From: Salinispora oceanensis
Lineage (GTDB): Bacteria; Actinomycetota; Actinomycetes; Mycobacteriales; Micromonosporaceae
Reading direction: 5' to 3'
Length of the DNA: 64,000 nucleotides
NCBI RefSeq assembly: GCF_000383575.1
Contig: NZ_KB911579.1
Span: 3,070,523-3,134,522, forward strand
The stretch's first letter is position 1. Each line of letters opens with the position of its first letter. Below are positions 28,060-37,748 of the stretch, piece after piece. The position numbers were made by a program, and so were the translations under genes. A model generated the notes under the pieces. The model was given only the letters and a program-made list of their open reading frames with translations, ran no database searches and was not told where the DNA came from.

Positions 28060-29252
28060 TCGACGGTACGGCCGGGGTCAGTGGCCGCCGGGAAGTCGAC
28101 GAGGCCCTGCTGGATGATCTGAAGGCGCTCGCCGAGCGGGACCCCGGTGGGATGCTGCGGCACATCGCGTCCGGCGGGGCGCAGGTTCGCGAGTCCGCCG
28201 CCCTCGCCGCCGAGGCCAACCTGTCGGTGTTGGCCGACGAGGGGCGTCCGCGCGCGGTTGTCATCGCGGGTATCGGCACGGCCGGGCGGACCGGCGACGT
28301 GCTGGCGACGGTCGCCGGGCCGCGCTGCCCGGTACCGGTGATCCCACATCGCAGCGCCGGCGTGCCCGGCTGGGTGGGCGCCGCCGACGTGGTGATCGCG
28401 GTCAGCGCCTCCGGCCGTAGCCCGGAGGCGCTCGGTGCGGCGGAGGCGGCCCATCGGCGGGGTGCCCGGCTGGTCGCGGTCGGTGCCCCGGACTCCCGGC
28501 TACAGTCGGTCGCGGAGCGGGCCCGTGCGCCGTTCATTCCGGTACCCCGACGGGCCCCGGCGCGAGCGAGTCTCTGGGCGTTGACCGTGCCGGTGCTGCT
28601 GGCCGCCCGGATGCTCGGTCTGGTCAAGGTCAACGAGGCGGATCTGGCGGAGACCGCCGCTCGACTGGACGCCGAGGCCGATCGGTGTCGGCCGTCCGCT
28701 GAGTCCTTCGTCAATCCGGCCAAGTCCCTCGCGTTGGGTCTGGCCGGCTCGATCCCGATCGTCTGGGGGTCGTCACCACTGGCCACCGTCGCGGCCCGCC
28801 GCTTCGGCGACACCCTCTCGGCGAACGCCCGGTACCCGGTTGTCTCCGGGGCACTGGGCGAGGCCGGTCGCGGCCGGGTCGGCCTGCTCGACGGGGTCTT
28901 CGGCGGGCTGGCGGAGGGGGAGCGGGACATTTTCGCCGATCCCGACCTGACGAAGGCGGTGGGGACTCGGCTGCGGCTGGTGCTGCTGCGCGACGGTGGC
29001 CTCAATCCGGAGGACGACGCCGACGAGCCGCTCGCGGTTGAGGAGCGGCGCGCGGACGCGGTCCAGACCCTCGCCGAGCGGCGGGGGGTGCGCGTGGACG
29101 TGGTCACCGCCGAAGGCGGCTCGGCCCTGGAGCGGCTCGCCTCGCTGATCGCGGTGCCGGACTTCGCCTCGATCTATCTCGCGCTGGCGCATGGCCTGGA
29201 TCCGATGGCCGTTCCCGCGGTCACCGAGATGAAGGAGTTGGCCAATCAGTGA
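28056..29252 (+). CDS. SIS-domain phosphosugar isomerase-like protein
   Basis: The 398-residue protein has a SIS fold: RAVVIAGIGTAGRTGDVLATV, ADVVIAVSASGRSPEALGAA, then a second half with PKSLALG-like NPAKSLALGLAGSIPIVWGSS and LRLVLLRDGGLNPE. It resembles the mycobacterial Rv3256c family and bifunctional phosphoglucose/phosphomannose isomerase-like proteins. Position between phosphomannomutase and mannose-6-phosphate isomerase genes argues for a sugar-phosphate substrate; whether it is catalytic is not shown by sequence. GTG 28056 overlaps the previous stop. Confidence 0.85.
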   Translation: MIDGTAGVSGRREVDEALLDDLKALAERDPGGMLRHIASGGAQVRESAALAAEANLSVLADEGRPRAVVIAGIGTAGRTGDVLATVAGPRCPVPVIPHRSAGVPGWVGAADVVIAVSASGRSPEALGAAEAAHRRGARLVAVGAPDSRLQSVAERARAPFIPVPRRAPARASLWALTVPVLLAARMLGLVKVNEADLAETAARLDAEADRCRPSAESFVNPAKSLALGLAGSIPIVWGSSPLATVAARRFGDTLSANARYPVVSGALGEAGRGRVGLLDGVFGGLAEGERDIFADPDLTKAVGTRLRLVLLRDGGLNPEDDADEPLAVEERRADAVQTLAERRGVRVDVVTAEGGSALERLASLIAVPDFASIYLALAHGLDPMAVPAVTEMKELANQ

Positions 29253-29295
29253 GCGCAGGTAGGGGCGCCGCAGCCCAGCGAAGTGGGGCCGCGGC

Positions 29296-30267
29296 GTGAG
29301 CGCCAGTGGCGGGACACGGGCAATCATCGCCGCGCTGTTGGCCAACACGGGTATCGCGGTAACGAAGTTCATCGCGTTCTTGCTGACCGGCTCGTCGTCG
29401 ATGCTGGCCGAATCGATCCACTCGGTCGCAGACGCCGGCAACCAGGGCCTGCTGCTTATCGGTGGGCGGCGGGCGAGGCGTGCCGCGACCCCACAGCACC
29501 CGTTCGGGTACGGCCGGGAACGCTACATTTATGCGTTCATTGTCTCCATTGTCCTGTTCAGTGTTGGTGGTCTCTTCGCCCTGTACGAGGCGTACCACAA
29601 GTGGTCGCACCCGGAGGGCATCGAGAGCTGGCAGTGGGTCCCGGTCGTTGTCCTGGTGAGCGCGATCGTCATGGAGACGTTTTCCTTTCGGACCGCGATC
29701 CAGGAGTCGAATCGCGTCCGTGGAAAGCAGTCCTGGGTGCGGTTCGTCCGGCGGGCCAAGGCTCCCGAGCTGCCGGTGGTGCTCCTGGAGGACCTGGGTG
29801 CGCTGGTCGGTCTGATCTTCGCGCTCTTCGGGGTCGGCATGACCCTGGCCACCAACGATGGCCGGTGGGACGCCGCCGGTACCGCGATGATCGGTGTTCT
29901 GCTGGTGGTGATCGCGGTCATCCTCGCCATCGAGACCAAGAGCCTGCTCCTCGGTGAGGGCGCCGAGGCGCACGAGGTCGAGGCGATCGAGAAGGCGATG
30001 ACCGCCGGTGGAGAGGTCGAGCGAATCATTCACATGAAGACGCTCTACCTCGGCCCCGAGGAGTTGATGGTGGCGGCGAAGGTCGCCGTCACCTCGGTTG
30101 GCAGTGCTGAGGAGCTGGCCCGGGGGATCAACGCGGTGGAGGCAAGGGTCCGCGCCGCCGTGCCGATCGCCCGGGTGATCTATCTGGAGCCGGACATCTT
30201 CGTCGCGTCTGGTGCTGAGCGGACCGAAAGTGAACCCGGCGAGAACGTCGGGCTGTCTGGGGGTTGA
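29296..30267 (+). CDS. cation diffusion facilitator (CDF) family transporter
   Basis: The 323-residue protein has six likely membrane segments and should export divalent metal such as Zn, Co or Fe/Mn by proton antiport. CDF markers are SSMLAESIHSVADAGNQGLL with the metal-binding Asp, HPFGYGRERYIYAF in place of the usual HPxGxGR, and LLEDLGALVGLIFALFGV for the second metal-site helix. A cytoplasmic C-terminal domain includes IHMKTLYLGPEELMVAAKV. GTG 29296 follows the SIS gene by 43 bp, and the manA start is four bases after its stop, so it appears to be in the mannose operon although its job is unrelated. Confidence 0.92.
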   Translation: MSASGGTRAIIAALLANTGIAVTKFIAFLLTGSSSMLAESIHSVADAGNQGLLLIGGRRARRAATPQHPFGYGRERYIYAFIVSIVLFSVGGLFALYEAYHKWSHPEGIESWQWVPVVVLVSAIVMETFSFRTAIQESNRVRGKQSWVRFVRRAKAPELPVVLLEDLGALVGLIFALFGVGMTLATNDGRWDAAGTAMIGVLLVVIAVILAIETKSLLLGEGAEAHEVEAIEKAMTAGGEVERIIHMKTLYLGPEELMVAAKVAVTSVGSAEELARGINAVEARVRAAVPIARVIYLEPDIFVASGAERTESEPGENVGLSGG

Positions 30268-30270
30268 CCC

Positions 30271-31434
30271 ATGGAATTGTTGTACGGGCCGATCCGAAAC
30301 TATGCCTGGGGCTCCCGCTCGGCGATCGCCACCCTTCAGGGGCGACCTACGCCGAGTCCGGAGCCGGAGGCGGAGCTGTGGTTGGGCGCGCATCCGGGCG
30401 CACCGGCCAGCGTGGACCGGGACGGGACCCGGGTCAGTCTGGTCGAGTTGTTGTCGGCCGAGCCGGGGCACTGGTTGGGCCAGCAGGTCGTTGATCGGTT
30501 CGGCGTTCGGCTGCCGTTCCTGCTCAAGGTCCTCGCCGCCGACGCGCCGCTCAGTCTTCAGGCCCATCCCGACCCGGAGCAGGCCCGCGCCGGCCACGCC
30601 GCCGACGCGGCGCGGGAGGCGGGGCAGCGTAACTACGTGGACCCGTTCCACAAGCCGGAGCTGCTGGTGGCGCTGACCCCGATGGAGGCGCTCTGCGGGT
30701 TCCGTGATCCGGCAGAGTCCGCGGAGGTGCTTGCCGCTTTCGGCGTACCGTCGCTGGAGCCGGTGGTGGCCGCCTTGCGGACGGGGGCGGCAGGGCTCGC
30801 CGACGCGGTTCGTCTCCTGTTGACCTTCCCCACCGACCAGCGTGCCGGGCTGGTGGCGGCGGTGGCGTCGGCGGCGGTGGAGAGTCCGGACGCACGGCTG
30901 GCCCGGTCGCTCGCCGACAGCTACCCGGGCGACCCCGGCGTGCTGGTGGCGCTGCTGCTCAACTGGGTGCGGATCGCGCCGGGGGAGGCGATCTGGATGC
31001 CGGCCGGGAACCTGCACGCGTACCTGCGCGGCACCGGCGTGGAGATCATGGCGGCGAGCGACAACGTGCTGCGCGGGGGGTTGACGCCGAAGCGGATCGA
31101 CGTTGACGAGCTCCTGCGGGTGCTGCGATTCGAGGTGTTGGACGACCCGGTGGTGCGGGCGGTGCCGGTCGCGCCCGGCGTGGTCTGCTGGCCGGTGCCG
31201 GTGGATGACTTTGCGTTGTACCAGGTGCAGGTGGGCTCGGATCGGCCGGAGGTGACGGTGCCGCTGGTCGGGCCGCGGGTGGTGCTCTGCGGTGCCGGCG
31301 CCCTTACCGTGGACGACGGTGCCGGCTCGGTGGAGCTGGGGCCGGGGCAGGCCGCGGTGAGTCCGGCTGCCGCCGGTGAGCTGCGGATCGCGGGTACGGG
31401 CGAGGCGTACGTGGCGAGCTCCGGGCTGCGCTGA
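30271..31434 (+). CDS. manA: mannose-6-phosphate isomerase, class I
   Basis: The 387-residue enzyme interconverts fructose-6-phosphate and mannose-6-phosphate, the first step toward GDP-mannose. Type I signatures include MELLYGPIRNYAWGSRSAIA, PFLLKVLAADAPLSLQAHPD with zinc-binding Gln/His, HKPELLVALTPMEALCGF, and MPAGNLHAYLRGTGVEIMA. ATG 30271 lies four bases after the CDF stop, so the genes are co-transcribed. Equivalent of M. tuberculosis Rv3255c. Confidence 0.95.
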   Translation: MELLYGPIRNYAWGSRSAIATLQGRPTPSPEPEAELWLGAHPGAPASVDRDGTRVSLVELLSAEPGHWLGQQVVDRFGVRLPFLLKVLAADAPLSLQAHPDPEQARAGHAADAAREAGQRNYVDPFHKPELLVALTPMEALCGFRDPAESAEVLAAFGVPSLEPVVAALRTGAAGLADAVRLLLTFPTDQRAGLVAAVASAAVESPDARLARSLADSYPGDPGVLVALLLNWVRIAPGEAIWMPAGNLHAYLRGTGVEIMAASDNVLRGGLTPKRIDVDELLRVLRFEVLDDPVVRAVPVAPGVVCWPVPVDDFALYQVQVGSDRPEVTVPLVGPRVVLCGAGALTVDDGAGSVELGPGQAAVSPAAAGELRIAGTGEAYVASSGLR

Positions 31435-31571
31435 GCCACACCCCAGCAACACGCAAATCCGACTTTTCCGAAATAGCTTGACTCGGTTGGACCGCAGTGT
31501 GACGCTTTAAGCACACAGCGTTGTCGCGACGACGGTCTCGGGAGCGTGTGGGGAACCAAACCGGGGGGATG

Positions 31572-31626
31572 TGCGGGGCGGTCGGACCAGGGACGGAGCT
31601 TTCTTCCCGGGGCCGACCGCCTCGTG
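31572..31626 (+). promoter_or_regulatory. long hairpin between manA and sahH
   Basis: GGCGGTCGG (31577-31585) pairs perfectly with CCGACCGCC (31613-31621), and the stem can extend to 31572-31626 with wobble pairs. The loop includes GGGA/TCCC that may pair. It lies 83 bases before the sahH start and 138 after manA. It may be a 5' leader structure for sahH or a terminator for manA; it does not match any SAM or SAH riboswitch I can recall. Confidence 0.5.
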
Positions 31627-31708
31627 CGCTGTCCGGGGAGGGGCGCGGTCGACCGGTACGCGCGCGTAAGGTGTTTATCGCGCTGCACATCGTCGACAGG
31701 AGTACTTC

Positions 31709-33199
31709 ATGACCAGCACCCTTCCGGCGTCCGCCAGCGGGACGTCCCAGCCCACCACTGTCTCCGACGGTGACTACAAGGTTGCGGACCTGTCGCTTGC
31801 TGCGTTTGGGCGCAAGGAGATTCGGCTCGCGGAGCATGAGATGCCGGGCTTGATGGCGCTTCGGCAGGAGTTTGGGCAGTCGCGGCCGTTGGCTGGTGCG
31901 CGGATTTCGGGTTCACTGCACATGACTGTGCAGACGGCCGTGTTGATCGAGACGTTGGTGGTGTTGGGAGCGCAGGTCCGGTGGGCGTCCTGCAACATCT
32001 TCTCCACCCAGGACCATGCCGCTGCCGCCGTGGTGGTGGGTCCGGAGGGCTCCCCGGAGGCGCCGGCGGGAGTGCCGGTCTTCGCCTGGAAGGGCGAGTC
32101 GCTGGAGGAGTACTGGTGGTGCACCGAGCAGGCGCTGACCTGGCCGGGTGACGAGGGTCTGAACATGATCCTTGACGACGGTGGCGACGCCACAATGCTG
32201 GTGCACAAGGGCGTCGAGTTCGAGCGGGCCGGTGCGGTGCCGGCGGCGGACGCCAGCGACAGCGAAGAATTCACGGTGTTCCTTGACCTGCTGCGTCAGT
32301 CGCTGGAGCGCGACGGCGGAAAGTGGACCCGGTTGGCGAGCGGTATCCGTGGCGTGACGGAGGAGACGACCACGGGTGTGCACCGCTTGTATGAGATGCA
32401 CCGGGCGGGCTCGCTGCTGTTCCCGGCGATCAATGTTAATGATGCGGTAACGAAGAGCAAGTTCGACAACCGGTATGGATGTCGGCATTCGTTGGTCGAT
32501 GGGATTAACCGGGCCACCGATGTGCTGATCGGTGGCAAGGTCGCGGTGGTCATCGGCTACGGCGACGTGGGCAAGGGGTGCGCGGAATCGCTGCGCGGCC
32601 AGGGTGCCCGCGTGGTGGTGGCCGAGATCGATCCGATCTGTGCGCTCCAGGCGGCGATGGATGGTTACCAGGTTGCCACGGTGGAAGACGTGGTGGAGAC
32701 CGCCGATATCTTCATCACGGCGACCGGGTGCTTCGATGTGATTACCAACGAGCACATGGCGCGGATGAAGCACCAGGCGATCGTGGGTAACATCGGCCAC
32801 TTCGACAATGAGATCGACATGGCGGGGCTGGCGCGTCGGACGGATGTGACGCGGGAGAACGTCAAGCCGCAGGTGGATGTGTGGCGGTTCGATGACGGGC
32901 ACGCGGTGATCGTGCTCTCGGAGGGGCGGCTGCTGAACCTGGGCAACGCCACCGGCCACCCGTCGTTCGTGATGTCCAACAGCTTCGCCGACCAGACGAT
33001 CGCTCAGATCGAGCTGTTCACGAAGACCGACGAGTACCCGACGGGCGTGCACGTGCTGCCCAAGCACCTGGACGAGAAGGTCGCGCGGCTGCACCTGGAC
33101 GCGTTGGGTGCGCGGTTGTCAACCCTGACCAAGGAGCAGGCGGCGTACCTCGGGGTGCAGCAGGAGGGTCCGTTCAAGCCGGACCACTACCGCTACTGA
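31709..33199 (+). CDS. ahcY: adenosylhomocysteinase (SAH hydrolase)
   Basis: The 496-residue enzyme splits S-adenosylhomocysteine into adenosine and homocysteine with bound NAD, clearing the product of methyl transfer. Signatures are [16 protein letters not shown], the NAD-binding [20 protein letters not shown], and [20 protein letters not shown]. It includes the 40-residue insertion (about residues 150-190) seen in actinobacterial enzymes and ends PDHYRY as usual. ATG 31709 has AGGAG upstream. It precedes mtrA, the same order as Rv3248c-Rv3246c in M. tuberculosis, but the thymidylate kinase gene between them there is missing here. Confidence 0.97.
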   Translation: MTSTLPASASGTSQPTTVSDGDYKVADLSLAAFGRKEIRLAEHEMPGLMALRQEFGQSRPLAGARISGSLHMTVQTAVLIETLVVLGAQVRWASCNIFSTQDHAAAAVVVGPEGSPEAPAGVPVFAWKGESLEEYWWCTEQALTWPGDEGLNMILDDGGDATMLVHKGVEFERAGAVPAADASDSEEFTVFLDLLRQSLERDGGKWTRLASGIRGVTEETTTGVHRLYEMHRAGSLLFPAINVNDAVTKSKFDNRYGCRHSLVDGINRATDVLIGGKVAVVIGYGDVGKGCAESLRGQGARVVVAEIDPICALQAAMDGYQVATVEDVVETADIFITATGCFDVITNEHMARMKHQAIVGNIGHFDNEIDMAGLARRTDVTRENVKPQVDVWRFDDGHAVIVLSEGRLLNLGNATGHPSFVMSNSFADQTIAQIELFTKTDEYPTGVHVLPKHLDEKVARLHLDALGARLSTLTKEQAAYLGVQQEGPFKPDHYRY

Positions 33200-33522
33200 G
33201 TCGCGCCCAGAGCGGTGTGAACTCGTGTGCCGGCCGGCCCCACCCGATGGGCGGGGCCGGCCGGCCCCCGGCGGCCGCTGCATCACGCGGCCAGCCCGGG
33301 GTACGCACCGAAATGCATCTTCGGTGCTGGCGCCGGTGGGCACACCCAGGGATCATGGTGGCAGACTGGTCCGATCAGCTGACCCGCGTGGCTGGTGGTG
33401 ACGTCCCGGCCGTGGGGTGCTGCGTGCCGACGGCCGACGGCATCGACGCCAGCGGACGGTGGATCCCGCTCCGGAGGCGGAGGTGGATCCCATGACGGAG
33501 ATGGGGATGGAAGATTAATCCC
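33200..33522. other. intergenic region ahcY-mtrA
   Basis: This 323-bp gap holds the ahcY terminator hairpin (33229-33265). Beyond it I see no gene; the short ORFs are not credible. A GGATCCC-type direct repeat near 33463-33490 and GGGATGGAAGA before the mtrA start are the only other features. Confidence 0.5.
33229..33265 (+). terminator. hairpin after ahcY
   Basis: GCCGGCCGGCCCC (33229-33241) pairs fully with GGGGCCGGCCGGC (33253-33265); inside, CCC/GGG can pair around a GAT loop. It begins 29 bases after the stop, without a T run. Confidence 0.75.
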
Positions 33523-34212
33523 ATGAGAGCTCGGGTACTGGTGGTTGACGATGACCCCGCCCTCGCCGAGATGCTGGGCATCGTCCTGCGCAGCGAGGGC
33601 TTCCTGCCTTCGTTCGTGGCCGATGGCGAACGTGCCCTGGCCGCGTTCCGGGAGAACCGGCCGGACATCGTCCTGCTCGACCTCATGCTGCCGGGCATGA
33701 GTGGCATCGACGTGGCCCGGTCGATCCGGGGCGAGTCGGGTGTACCGATCGTCATGCTGACTGCCAAGAGCGACACGGTTGATGTCGTCCTGGGGCTGGA
33801 GTCCGGGGCGGACGACTACGTGGTGAAACCGTTCAAGCCGAAGGAGCTGGTGGCCCGGATGCGGGCCCGGCTACGCCGGGGTGAGGATGCGGCCCCCGAG
33901 CTGCTCACCATCGGTCCCCCGGGTAACCAGATCACCATTGACGTGCCGGCGCATACCGTCAGCCGCAACGGCGAGGAGGTGAAGCTCACGCCGTTGGAGT
34001 TCGACCTGCTGGTCGCGCTCGCCCGTAAGCCGCGGCAGGTCTTCACCCGGGAGGTCTTGTTGGAACAGGTTTGGGGGTACCGGCATGCCGCCGACACCCG
34101 CCTGGTCAACGTGCACGTCCAGCGGCTCCGGGCCAAGATCGAGCCAGATCCGGAGCGCCCGGAAATCATCCTCACCGTGCGCGGCGTGGGCTACAAGGCG
34201 GGTACCGGATAA
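33523..34212 (+). CDS. mtrA: response regulator MtrA
   Basis: The 229-residue OmpR-family regulator has a receiver domain with acidic D9-D11, phosphoacceptor D53 (LLDLMLPGMSG) and K102 (VVKPF). The C-terminal winged helix includes LTPLEFDLLVALARKPRQVF and the recognition part DTRLVNVHVQRLRAKIE. In actinobacteria MtrA is phosphorylated by MtrB and controls cell-wall, division and development genes. ATG 33523 begins the receiver domain. It is followed by mtrB 12 bp downstream and lpqB, the conserved mtrA-mtrB-lpqB operon. Confidence 0.97.
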   Translation: MRARVLVVDDDPALAEMLGIVLRSEGFLPSFVADGERALAAFRENRPDIVLLDLMLPGMSGIDVARSIRGESGVPIVMLTAKSDTVDVVLGLESGADDYVVKPFKPKELVARMRARLRRGEDAAPELLTIGPPGNQITIDVPAHTVSRNGEEVKLTPLEFDLLVALARKPRQVFTREVLLEQVWGYRHAADTRLVNVHVQRLRAKIEPDPERPEIILTVRGVGYKAGTG

Positions 34213-34224
34213 CCTGGCCACACT

Positions 34225-35976
34225 GTGGCCGACTCCCTGGTTCCCGATCCCACCACGACCGGCTCCCCGCGCCGCCTCGCCGCCGGGGAGCTGTGGCGTG
34301 CCGTGGGCGCGTGCGGCGCGCGGCTGGTCGCCGGGCTGCACCAGGCTTGGCGGCGCTCGTTGCAGCTGCGGGTGGTGACCATCACGCTCCTGGCCTCCAG
34401 CCTGCTGGTCGGTGGCTTCGCATACCTCATCGCAGACAAGATCACCAGCATCCTGCTGGAGAACGCCGAGACCGATGTGCAGACCCGGCTGAACAGCGGT
34501 GCGGCGTACGCGGCGAAGCAGCTCGGGTTCTACCACAAGCCGGAGGAGGCGCAGTTCCAGGAGACCGTTGACGGGACGGTGAACTACCTGGCCGGCGGCG
34601 ACCCCCAGCAGGCGACCGGGGTGGTGGTCGCCCTGATCGCGGACAACGCCGAAGGAGTGATCCAAACCCGAACCGCCCCGGTGGTGAGCAACCTCAATTC
34701 GTTGATCAGCCCGGAGTTGCGCGCCACCGTCGCCGGGGGTGAGGTCGCCAGTCAGATCAGTACCGGCCGCCTCGGCGAGACCGATACGAAGTATCTGGCC
34801 TACGGCTCTCCGGTGCCGACCCAGTTCGGTCAGGTCGAGCTCTACTACCTCGTTCCGTTGACCCGGCAGGACGAGACCGCGGCCGACGCCCGGGCGACCG
34901 TGGTCGGGACCGGTCTCGCCCTGGTGGTGCTGCTTGGGCTGCTCGCCGCCCTGGTGACCCGGCTGGTGGTGACGCCGGTCCGGGTGGCCGCCCGGACCGC
35001 GCAACGCCTCTCCGCCGGCCTGCTCGACCAGCGGATGGCGGTCAACGGCGAGGACGATCTGGCGCTGCTCGCCGAGTCCTTCAACCAGATGGCGACCAAC
35101 CTGCAACGGCAGATCCTCCGGTTGGAGGAGATGTCGCGGCTGCAACGTCGCTTCACCTCGGATGTCTCGCACGAGCTGCGGACTCCGTTGACCACGGTCC
35201 GGATGGCCGCAGACTTGATCTTCGCCGAACGGGATGAGTTCGACCCGGCCGTGGCCCGGAGCGCCGAGCTGCTCCAGACGGAGCTGGATCGGTTCGAGGA
35301 GCTGCTGACCGACCTCTTGGAGATCAGTCGATTCGACGCCGGCTTCGCCGCGCTGGACGCCGAACCCACCGACCTGGTGCCGGTCGTGCACCGGGTGGTG
35401 GGTCGGCTGGCCTCTCTCGCCGAGCGGGTCGGGGTCACCGTCGAGCTGGATCTGCCGGGGGGCCCGGTCATCGCCGAGGTTGACCCGCGTCGCGTCGAAC
35501 GGGTCCTGCGGAACCTGGTCGGCAACGCCGTCGAGCACGGTGAGGGTAAGCCGGTACGCATCACCCTGGGGGCGGACGAGACCGCGGTGGCGGTCACCGT
35601 GCGCGACCGCGGGTTGGGGCTCAAACCCGGGGAGGAGAAGTTGATCTTCAACCGGTTCTGGCGGGCCGACCCGTCGCGGGCCCGACAGACCGGGGGCACC
35701 GGGTTGGGTTTGTCGATCAGCCTTGAGGACGCCCGGCTGCACCGCGGGTGGCTGGAGGCGTGGGGCGCGCCAGGGCAGGGGGCTCAGTTCCGGCTCACCC
35801 TGCCGGCGCGGGCTGGCGACCGGCTGACCTCCTCGCCGCTGCGACTGGTTCCCGGCGACGCGCAGCTGCCGTGTGGCGGCCCACGCGAGGGCGGGTTGCT
35901 CGCCATCGGTCAGGGCAGTGCGGGGGCGCTGGCGGTCGGTCCCGCACCGGTCGACGGTGCGGAGGTCCGGTCGTGA
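34225..35976 (+). CDS. mtrB: sensor histidine kinase MtrB
   Basis: The 583-residue kinase has a transmembrane segment at about 50-70, an extracellular sensor region of some 155 residues, a second segment at about 225-248, a HAMP domain, and the dimerisation helix with H316 (DVSHELRTPLTTVRM). The ATP-binding domain carries the N box (LRNLVGNAVEH), G1 (VRDRGLGLKPGEE) and G2 (TGGTGLGLSI). A Gly/Ala-rich cytoplasmic tail follows. GTG 34225 lies 12 bp after mtrA. Its TGA overlaps the lpqB GTG by GTGA, so the sensor and its lipoprotein partner are translationally coupled. Confidence 0.97.
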   Translation: MADSLVPDPTTTGSPRRLAAGELWRAVGACGARLVAGLHQAWRRSLQLRVVTITLLASSLLVGGFAYLIADKITSILLENAETDVQTRLNSGAAYAAKQLGFYHKPEEAQFQETVDGTVNYLAGGDPQQATGVVVALIADNAEGVIQTRTAPVVSNLNSLISPELRATVAGGEVASQISTGRLGETDTKYLAYGSPVPTQFGQVELYYLVPLTRQDETAADARATVVGTGLALVVLLGLLAALVTRLVVTPVRVAARTAQRLSAGLLDQRMAVNGEDDLALLAESFNQMATNLQRQILRLEEMSRLQRRFTSDVSHELRTPLTTVRMAADLIFAERDEFDPAVARSAELLQTELDRFEELLTDLLEISRFDAGFAALDAEPTDLVPVVHRVVGRLASLAERVGVTVELDLPGGPVIAEVDPRRVERVLRNLVGNAVEHGEGKPVRITLGADETAVAVTVRDRGLGLKPGEEKLIFNRFWRADPSRARQTGGTGLGLSISLEDARLHRGWLEAWGAPGQGAQFRLTLPARAGDRLTSSPLRLVPGDAQLPCGGPREGGLLAIGQGSAGALAVGPAPVDGAEVRS

Positions 35977-37742
35977 GCCGCCAGATACTCGGTGGCCTGC
36001 TCGGTGGGGTCCTTCTCGTCACCGCGGCCGGTTGCGGGATCCCAAGCCAGACCGAGGTGCGCAGCGAGGGTCCCGGACCGGCGGCCGAGACGGGTACGAG
36101 TAGCGGGGGCCGGTCCGCCCCGCCATCTCGTACCACGGCGGACAGCCGGGAGGAGTTCGTCGACTACTTCCTCGCTGCCGCGGCCGGGGAGCCAGATGGG
36201 TCGTACGACCGGGTCAGCGAGTTCGTCGTCCCGGAGGAGCGAGCCCGGCTGCCGCAGAAGGAGGGGAGCGAGGTCGCGCTGACCGTGGTGCGGCTGGTCG
36301 AGGAGCCGGTCATCGTCCCCGGGCCGGAGAAGATCCAGGTCACCCTCACGGTGCAGCAGGTCGGGCAGCTGACCGCCGACGGGGTGCTGGGGCCACCGGA
36401 GGCCACCCCCGAGACGTACGAGTTCGGGCTGAGCCCCTTCTCGCCGGAGGGCGGGGACGAGGTCGAGTGGTATGTGACGGACCCGCCAAACGTGCTCCTA
36501 CTCAGCGTCGAGGCGCTGCAGGAGTACTACAAGCCCTGGACCATCTACTTCTGGAGTTCCGACCGGCTACGCCTGGTGCCCGACCAGCGCTACCTGGCCC
36601 GCGCCGTGCCCGAGGACCGACTGGTCAGTGAGGTGGTCCGGTGGCTGGTCGGCGGCCACTCCGCCTGGCTGAAGCGGGCGATCAGCGGGTTGCCAGACGG
36701 CACCAAGCTGATCAACAACGCCACCCGGACGGACGATCGTTGGGAGGTCAACCTGGACATGACCGGTGCGGACCGCGACCGGCTGAGGCTGCTCGCCACC
36801 CAACTCGTGTGGTCGTTGCCGGAGTTGACCGGGCAGCTTGAGTTGAAGATCCGCAACCAGTCGCAGTTGATCATCGAGGAGATGGGGCAGCACCGGAGGC
36901 TGAATCCGGTTTATCAGGTCGAATCCCTCCCGCAGCCCTTCTGCATCTACGAGGGGGCGATTCGTTCCCTCGGCCCAGCGGCCGTCCCAGTGGCGCCGGC
37001 CGCGAACGACAAGGTGTTCTCGGCCGGAATCAGCCGCTCCGGCCAACGTACTCTCGCGGCACTCACGGTCGATGCCGGCGGCGGGCGGCAACGACTCGCG
37101 GTGGAGGTCGGCTCCGCCCCCCTCACCGCGTTCGCGGAGAGTCAGGAGACGTTCCGGACGATGAGCCGCCCGCTCTGGCTACGGTCGGCGCAACCGCAGC
37201 TGCCGGTCGGCCTGGTCGTCGCCGACGGCCAGCTGTACCGCTTTGACGAGGCGGCCAAGCTGGACCTGGTGCAGCTGAGCCTGGAGAGCGTGACAGCGGT
37301 GGCCGCCGCCCTGGACGGGCATCGGCTGGCGATCGTCAGCGGTGGCGAGCTCTACCTGGCAGCGGTCAGTCACGATGGGGACACGCTCGCCGTCGGGCCG
37401 CCCCGCCGTAGCCCCACCTCCCTCACCGGGCTCACCGCAGTCGACTGGTACGGCGAGAACAGTCTGGTTCTGGCCGGCGCGAAGGGCGGCAAACGAGTGC
37501 TCTACGAGGTCGGAGTGGATGGGGCCCGGGAGACCAACCTGCATGTCACCGGCGCCATCGTCACGCACCTGACGGCGTACCCGGCGCATCCGGAGGCCCC
37601 GTACGGCACGGTGATGTATGAGGCCAACGAAGTGGCGTACCAGGGCTTCCCGATGAAGCGGATCACTCCGGACCAGGTTCGGGACATCGCGTCAACCGAT
37701 GCTCACGCGAGCGACCCGTCCGCGCCCCTCCTCCTCTTCTGA
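35973..37742 (+). CDS. lpqB: lipoprotein LpqB
   Basis: The 589-residue protein starts with a lipoprotein signal, GGLLGGVLLVTAAGCGIPSQ, the lipobox Cys being near residue 22. A GerMN-type domain follows (TIYFWSSDRLRLVPDQRYLA, LVSEVVRWLVGG), then a C-terminal beta-propeller-like region (LALAVEVGSAP-like and TGLTAVDWYGENSLVLAG). LpqB interacts with the extracellular part of MtrB in mycobacteria and modulates MtrA signalling. GTG 35973 overlaps the mtrB stop; the longer frame upstream lies inside mtrB. Confidence 0.95.
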   Translation: MSRQILGGLLGGVLLVTAAGCGIPSQTEVRSEGPGPAAETGTSSGGRSAPPSRTTADSREEFVDYFLAAAAGEPDGSYDRVSEFVVPEERARLPQKEGSEVALTVVRLVEEPVIVPGPEKIQVTLTVQQVGQLTADGVLGPPEATPETYEFGLSPFSPEGGDEVEWYVTDPPNVLLLSVEALQEYYKPWTIYFWSSDRLRLVPDQRYLARAVPEDRLVSEVVRWLVGGHSAWLKRAISGLPDGTKLINNATRTDDRWEVNLDMTGADRDRLRLLATQLVWSLPELTGQLELKIRNQSQLIIEEMGQHRRLNPVYQVESLPQPFCIYEGAIRSLGPAAVPVAPAANDKVFSAGISRSGQRTLAALTVDAGGGRQRLAVEVGSAPLTAFAESQETFRTMSRPLWLRSAQPQLPVGLVVADGQLYRFDEAAKLDLVQLSLESVTAVAAALDGHRLAIVSGGELYLAAVSHDGDTLAVGPPRRSPTSLTGLTAVDWYGENSLVLAGAKGGKRVLYEVGVDGARETNLHVTGAIVTHLTAYPAHPEAPYGTVMYEANEVAYQGFPMKRITPDQVRDIASTDAHASDPSAPLLLF

Positions 37743-37748
37743 CCAGTG

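Noticed and set aside
31435..31708. SAH or SAM riboswitch before ahcY
   Set aside because: I looked for the known conserved cores and did not find them; only an unspecific long hairpin is present.
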